From assembly GCA_035591015.1 (NCBI GenBank), contig JAXIUW010205731.1, positions 1 through 11,251 of the forward strand: DNA of 11,251 nt, in the 5' to 3' direction. Both the position numbers and the translations under genes were made by a program. Origin of the DNA: Cephalothrix simula. Taxonomy: Eukaryota > Nemertea > Palaeonemertea > Archinemertea > Cephalotrichidae. Below, in pieces: positions 8,102 to 11,251 of the stretch. Below the pieces are notes generated by a model. That model was not told the DNA's origin. It searched no databases and saw only the letters and a list, made by a program, of their open reading frames with translations. Each line of letters begins with the position of its first letter. Position 1 is the first letter of the stretch.

Positions 8102-11003
8102 CTGAAACAAAATGATTTAAATAAAGAATTATGTAACTGCAATACCAATGTGGCAGCGATCATTGTCCGTAGGGACATATCACACATTCATCCCTGGGCT
8201 TCTTTCGTCGTGAATAAACAAAGTAGACAGCCCGGACAAGCACTCCTACCGAACATACATCTCTTTCACACTGGGTATACTGTTAGAAGTTTCGTTAAAT
8301 TTATAAGAAGAAATGAGCAACTAAACCCAATATTTGAGGCCGTCCAGGACCAAAAAACGAAACCATGAACCTTCCAATGAAGTAAGTCTAAGTGTTAACA
8401 ATAGCCCTTAAATATATTTTGATGGACAGTTAAGAAATATTTTGCAGCTTTTCATTTTTAGCATAAAATGCTTAAGTCAATTGGTTTTTTAATTATTATT
8501 TTCAAATGCAACTCATTAAAGACTTCTTTACACTTTAAAATCGTTTCGATATTTCAATCATTATTTTGCTGCTTTTCTAAAGCTACAGCTACAAGTCACC
8601 ACCCTCAACAACAAGTATACTCTTTATGCGTCCCTTTGATTTATTGGTATAAAATCTATAAACAATGATTAAGGTTGACGCTTCAGAAAACATTTTTGTA
8701 CACACAGAGGTCGGATACGGTAATGAAACTAAGGGCTGTCCCCCTAGTACCCCGTCCCTCAGGGCAGCGGACGTTTTCTGCATTAGTCATGCTCAACACC
8801 CCCGGGAAGCGGATACGGTCATGGGTAAATTGGCAGCACGTTAGAAATGTTTTGAACATTTAAGTTTTGGGCGGTATTTGGGGGCCCCCGGGACCCCAAA
8901 TCCCTATTTGAAAAAAAAAATTCAAATGATTTTTTGAGAAAAATTAATTTTTGGCCCTGGGCGGTGCAAACCCTTTGAAAATATAAACTTGGATCAGGGT
9001 CAAGGGGGGCTTAAGCCCCAGCTTTCAAGAAAACCGCGGGGAGGGGCTTTTTAGGCTCATCTGCCAATTTATCCAAACATTTGTTTATGTCCGGTGATGG
9101 TGGTTTAAACTGCTGCACATTGTAGGCCTACTTACGGCATAAAACATCATCAAAATCAATAGTCTCTAATCTTCCAGTTAGACCATCGTACATGATACCT
9201 GAACTGTGCATAAATGGCAATCTTGAGACCTGAAAATAGTAAGCGAAGGTTTTAATTATTCTTAAAACTTAAATACTTAAATTAATATTTTGAATGCAAA
9301 AAATGTATTGACTTAGTAAATGTGTTTAATACTTTTGAGGCATGGACAAGTTCGAGCTCACCGCGATATCCCCGTGCATTTGCTCTAACCCCATTAGCAC
9401 GGGGATATCCCCGTGATATCACCAAGACACCAACCCATTAGCACGGGGATATCCCCGCAATATCCCCGTGCATTTGCTCAAAGCTCACGTTTATTTCCAT
9501 GCGCCACTGGTGATTTTGGGAAATCGCGGGATATTCCCATGACGTCATAATAGAAACAAACTCACAAAATCACCAGTAGCTAATGGTGGGAAAGAATGTG
9601 CTCTAGGCAAAAACACAGCGAGATCACCGTGGGGTTTGGGCAAACGCACGGGATATCGCGGTGAGCTCGAACTTGTATATGTATGATATTTTTTAATGTC
9701 TTTTCAACCACCAGTGAAGAGCAAAAACTAAAATATCCAGTATTCAGCGATAACAGAATTGTTTTAAAAAATCGCCGAAAAATGAATGGTAAGAATAGAG
9801 GTACTGTACCTTTGAAGCTGCTTTCCTTTCCATTTGCATTCTTAATGGAGCATGTAAACCTTGTGTTATTCTTAGTGATTTCATTTGACGCCTTTCATTA
9901 TTTGCAAAATACTGAAACATTACAAAAATTAACTAACATGTACAGTTACGGTAATTTTATACATGTGTTGTGTTTTCGTTTTTTAGAATTTTACAAACCT
10001 CTAACTCAGATCTTTCAAGGGGATGTACTGATGATGTTCTGCTCTGTACGCTCTTGAACCTTCAGAAAACAATAAAAGTACATAAATTAACTAAAAGAAA
10101 TATACTAGTACATAAATTAACTAAAAGAAATATACTAATTTCATACAATCATGTAAAAAATGATCGAAAATAATTTCGTATTTTGTTTATATTTACACCA
10201 ACTGTTTACAGGAAATATCTTAAAACATACCCTTCCCACATAGTTTCATGGACACCGAGTGGACCCAGTTCAGCTGGGACATAGCTTGTGTTTGATCCAC
10301 TGAAATTCTGCAGGAGAAAAAAACACACTTTTAAAAACATGAAAAAGAGTACATGGCAATTTTTAGGCAATATTTCTCAAAACATTTTCGAACAATATGA
10401 TCGATTAAATCACATAGCTGTTGATATTAAGTTTGTGTCTCAGTCAAAGGAGTCAACTTCGACTGAAAAGAGGTACAGTACGATCACATAATGTAAAGAG
10501 GTACAGTATGATCACATAATATGTAAGCCAATGATCAATACCTGCCAGATAAGGCAGGAAACCACTGGCAAAAACGTTTTTCATTAGTATTCATTGAGAG
10601 GGATGATGAATGATTGGTTAGGTTCCACCTTGAAACCGTATTGATTTCTGATTCTGCCTGCTCCTCTCGATTTGATAAGAAGACTTGATATTTTGAGCAA
10701 AGGCATCAAATTTTGGATATCATTTTTTAAACAGTAACCTCTTACGATTTAGAATCTATTGATTTTTTGCAATTTATTAAAGCTCAAATAATGTTATAAT
10801 AACAGTACTGCCTCGTCTGAGGCAGGTATTCTTTGAGACCACCCATTGCAAATGAAACCATCATTACCCTAAATGTACTTCCAGTTTTACACCAGAAGCA
10901 TTTTAGCTCTTGTAAAGGTAACTTCGGAAAAACGCGATGTAAATCTTGGGCCTGCGCTTTGACGATGTAGTTTTCCGAATATGATATTGACGTAACCATC
11001 ATC
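8037..11003 (-). CDS. 3' part of an unrecognised multi-exon gene (five small exons, about 135 residues)
   Basis: Exons at 11003-10893, 10307-10231, 10059-9999, 9229-9136 and 8101-8037 splice with phases 0, 2, 0, 1 and end in TGA. No stop occurs, and the alternative frames I tested fail. The pieces read DDGYVNIIFGKLHRQSAGPR then FTSRFSEVTFTRAKMLL; NFSGSNTSYVPAELGPLGVH then ETMWEG; FKSVQSRTSSVHPLERSELE; VSRLPFMHSSGIMYDGLTGR then LETIDFDDVLCH; PSEAESMGMPHVMVEKQLGI. Balanced composition, conserved-looking aromatic and Gly/Pro positions and the phase chain indicate a real protein, but I cannot name the family. No membrane segment, signal peptide or catalytic motif is evident; SRTSS offers a basophilic kinase site. 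Introns carry repeat insertions. The gene continues upstream beyond 11003, perhaps to the window edge. It precedes the dioxygenase gene on the same strand. Confidence 0.65.
8102..9135 (-). other. Gene 3 intron with a GC-richer repeat block
   Basis: GT-AG intron of 1,034 bases. From about 8690 to 9100 the DNA becomes G/C-run rich. CGGATACGGTAATG (8712-8725) recurs as CGGATACGGTCATG (8810-8823). ATTTGGGG (8876-8883) and CCCCAAAT (8894-8901) form a hairpin around the palindrome GGGGGCCCCC. This looks like a decayed repeat insertion; the 8102-8690 part shows nothing coding. Confidence 0.55.
9136..9229 (-). CDS. Gene 3, exon (94 bases)
   Basis: The acceptor is CTATTTTCAG and the donor TGCC|GTAAGT. 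It encodes VSRLPFMHSSGIMYDGLTGR and LETIDFDDVLC, ending in phase 1. Splice sites on both sides are near consensus, making this one of the best-supported exons of the gene. Confidence 0.75.
9346..9676. mobile_element. 331-bp MITE-like element with 37-38 bp terminal inverted repeats
   Basis: The left arm (9346-9383) begins ACAAGTTCGAGCTCACCGCG. The right arm (9640-9676) is its reverse complement with one base missing and one substitution. Inside, CACGGGGATATCCCCGTG (9398-9415) is a perfect 18-base palindrome, and its sequence partly recurs at 9442-9457. ACTGGTGATTTTG and CAAAATCACCAGT form another exact inverted pair in the right half. A TGACGTCA word is at 9540-9547. It encodes no protein, so it would depend on an enzyme elsewhere. 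No clear target-site duplication flanks it. It sits in a gene 3 intron (9230-9998). Confidence 0.8.
9677..9998 (-). other. Rest of the gene 3 intron, no gene supported
   Basis: A 124-codon + strand frame (9683-10057) crosses this stretch but runs into and opposite the well-phased exon at 10059-9999. It has no recognisable domain and begins inside an intron. I treat it as fortuitous. Confidence 0.5.
9999..10059 (-). CDS. Gene 3, exon (61 bases)
   Basis: The acceptor is TTGTTTTCTGAAG and the donor TTAGAG|GTTTGT. One base completes Gly from the previous exon, then 20 codons (FKSVQSRTSSVHPLERSELE) end in phase 0. Without this exon the neighbouring exons are out of phase, which is what revealed it. 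Confidence 0.65.
10077..10136. repeat. Exact tandem duplication, 2 x 30 bp
   Basis: AGTACATAAATTAACTAAAA and the following ten bases occur at 10077-10106 and again identically at 10107-10136. It lies 17 bases upstream of a gene 3 exon acceptor (in - strand terms), so it occupies the branch-point region of that intron. Confidence 0.95.
10231..10307 (-). CDS. Gene 3, exon (25 codons plus two bases)
   Basis: The acceptor TTTTCTCCTGCAG is strong and the donor is AAGG|GTATGT. The frame reads from NFSGSNTSY to HETMWE and ends in phase 2. Of the other frames, one has a stop; the other runs into a stop in the next exon. Confidence 0.7.
10308..10892 (-). other. Gene 3 intron with tandem repeat and hairpin
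   Basis: GT-AG intron of 585 bases. Besides the 28-bp duplication it holds the hairpin CCTGCCAGATAAGGCAGG (10541-10558). A stretch on the - strand near 10690-10580 stays open in one frame for about 57 codons, and part of it is open in all three frames, but it gives no phase-consistent, recognisable exon. Confidence 0.5.
10467..10522. repeat. Near-exact tandem duplication, 2 x 28 bp
   Basis: AAAGAGGTACAGTACGATCA begins the copy at 10467 and AAAGAGGTACAGTATGATCA the copy at 10495, with the ATAATGT/ATAATAT ends also near-identical. It lies within the gene 3 intron 10308-10892. Confidence 0.9.
10893..11003 (-). CDS. Gene 3, exon (37 codons)
   Basis: The frame GAT GAT GGT TAC is open from just after an upstream TGA to the donor CTTCTG|GTGTAA. 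The acceptor ACAAG|GATG has a poor pyrimidine tract, which is the main weakness. The longer Met-started frame in this stretch (11002-10784) is a different frame and does not splice onward. Confidence 0.55.
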
Positions 11004-11230
11004 CTTGTTTCAAACTTTGGTCCAACTAAATTTTTATTTATTTCACTTAATTATTACCAAATATTGCCTTTCAAAATAAATAATTATAAATTTACGTTAT
11101 AATTTCAAGCAGCTGGTAATAATGTGGATATTACTCTCTAAATTTTCATAACTTGAGTTTTTGATATCAAAATCAGTTCGAGGTACTGATAATAGGTGAC
11201 GCAAGTATTCTTTGCGAAATATTTCCATAC

Positions 11231-11251
11231 TTTCATTTGTAATACTGAACT
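11231..11251 (-). CDS. Possible further upstream exon of gene 3 (cut by the window edge)
   Basis: The frame SSVLQMK ends in phase 0 at AAA|GTATGG, which would match the phase-0 start of the exon at 11003. Only 21 bases are visible and the donor is weak, so this may be chance. Confidence 0.25.

Noticed and set aside
9683-10057. 124-codon + strand frame
   Set aside because: No domain, AT-rich composition, and it lies opposite a phase-consistent exon and intron of the - strand gene.
9136-10307. Sulfatase-like reading of ETMWEG joined directly to RLPFMHSS
   Set aside because: The direct join is out of phase. With the 61-base exon between them, the resemblance to a sulfatase WEGG motif disappears.
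10784-11002. 72-codon - strand frame starting MMVTSISY
   Set aside because: It overlaps the gene 3 exon 11003-10893 in another frame and leads to no in-phase splice.
1-11251. tRNA, rRNA, CRISPR or prokaryotic operon features
   Set aside because: No tRNA A/B-box pair, rRNA-like segment or regularly spaced direct repeats were found, and genes are intron-split.

Overview
The window looks like AT-rich animal nuclear DNA, probably from a lophotrochozoan and perhaps a bivalve mollusc. Coding sequence is broken into short GT-AG exons. Introns and intergenic DNA are rich in small palindromic and inverted-repeat elements. The words ACATGTA and TTCGCGA recur, which I associate with bivalve DNA; that assignment is an impression, not a proof. 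No prokaryotic feature (operon, Shine-Dalgarno site, CRISPR) is visible.

Three protein-coding genes can be supported. (1) On the + strand at 1-1863 is the 3' end of a gene for a Ser/Arg/Lys/Pro-rich, apparently disordered protein of unknown function. Its large exon (1-719) splices in phase to a short terminal exon (1764-1863). A second possible terminal exon at 3860-3893 is also in phase and would give a different C-terminus. (2) On the - strand at 7503-5670 is a complete three-exon gene for a 331-residue phytanoyl-CoA dioxygenase-family Fe(II)/2-oxoglutarate oxygenase. It has an intact facial triad (H168, D170, H254) and 2-oxoglutarate arginine (R265). Its first coding exon has only 10 coding bases, and splicing it on reveals a mitochondrial-presequence-like N-terminus that a start at the first long-ORF Met would miss. 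(3) On the - strand at about 11003-8037 (perhaps from the window edge at 11251) is the 3' part of a gene of five small exons. Their reading phases chain together without a stop into about 135 residues of a conserved-looking protein that I do not recognise.

The rest is non-coding. Intron 1 of gene 1 holds a 539-bp inverted-repeat element (926-1464). The region 1864-5282 is AT-rich intergenic or 3'-UTR-like DNA with a few repeats. A TTCGCGA-rich palindromic element (5283-5574) lies just past the 3' end of the dioxygenase gene. The dioxygenase's second intron has a GC-richer insert. Introns of gene 3 hold a GC-richer insert (about 8690-9100), a 331-bp MITE-like element with 37-38 bp terminal inverted repeats (9346-9676), and two tandem duplications (10077-10136, 10467-10522).

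Genes 2 and 3 lie head to tail on the - strand, with about 530 bp between the stop of gene 3 and the start of gene 2; gene 1 points toward them. Nothing in the sequence ties the three genes into one pathway. The main novelty candidates are the unrecognised gene 3 family, the possible organelle targeting of the dioxygenase, the alternative C-termini of gene 1, and the inverted-repeat elements.
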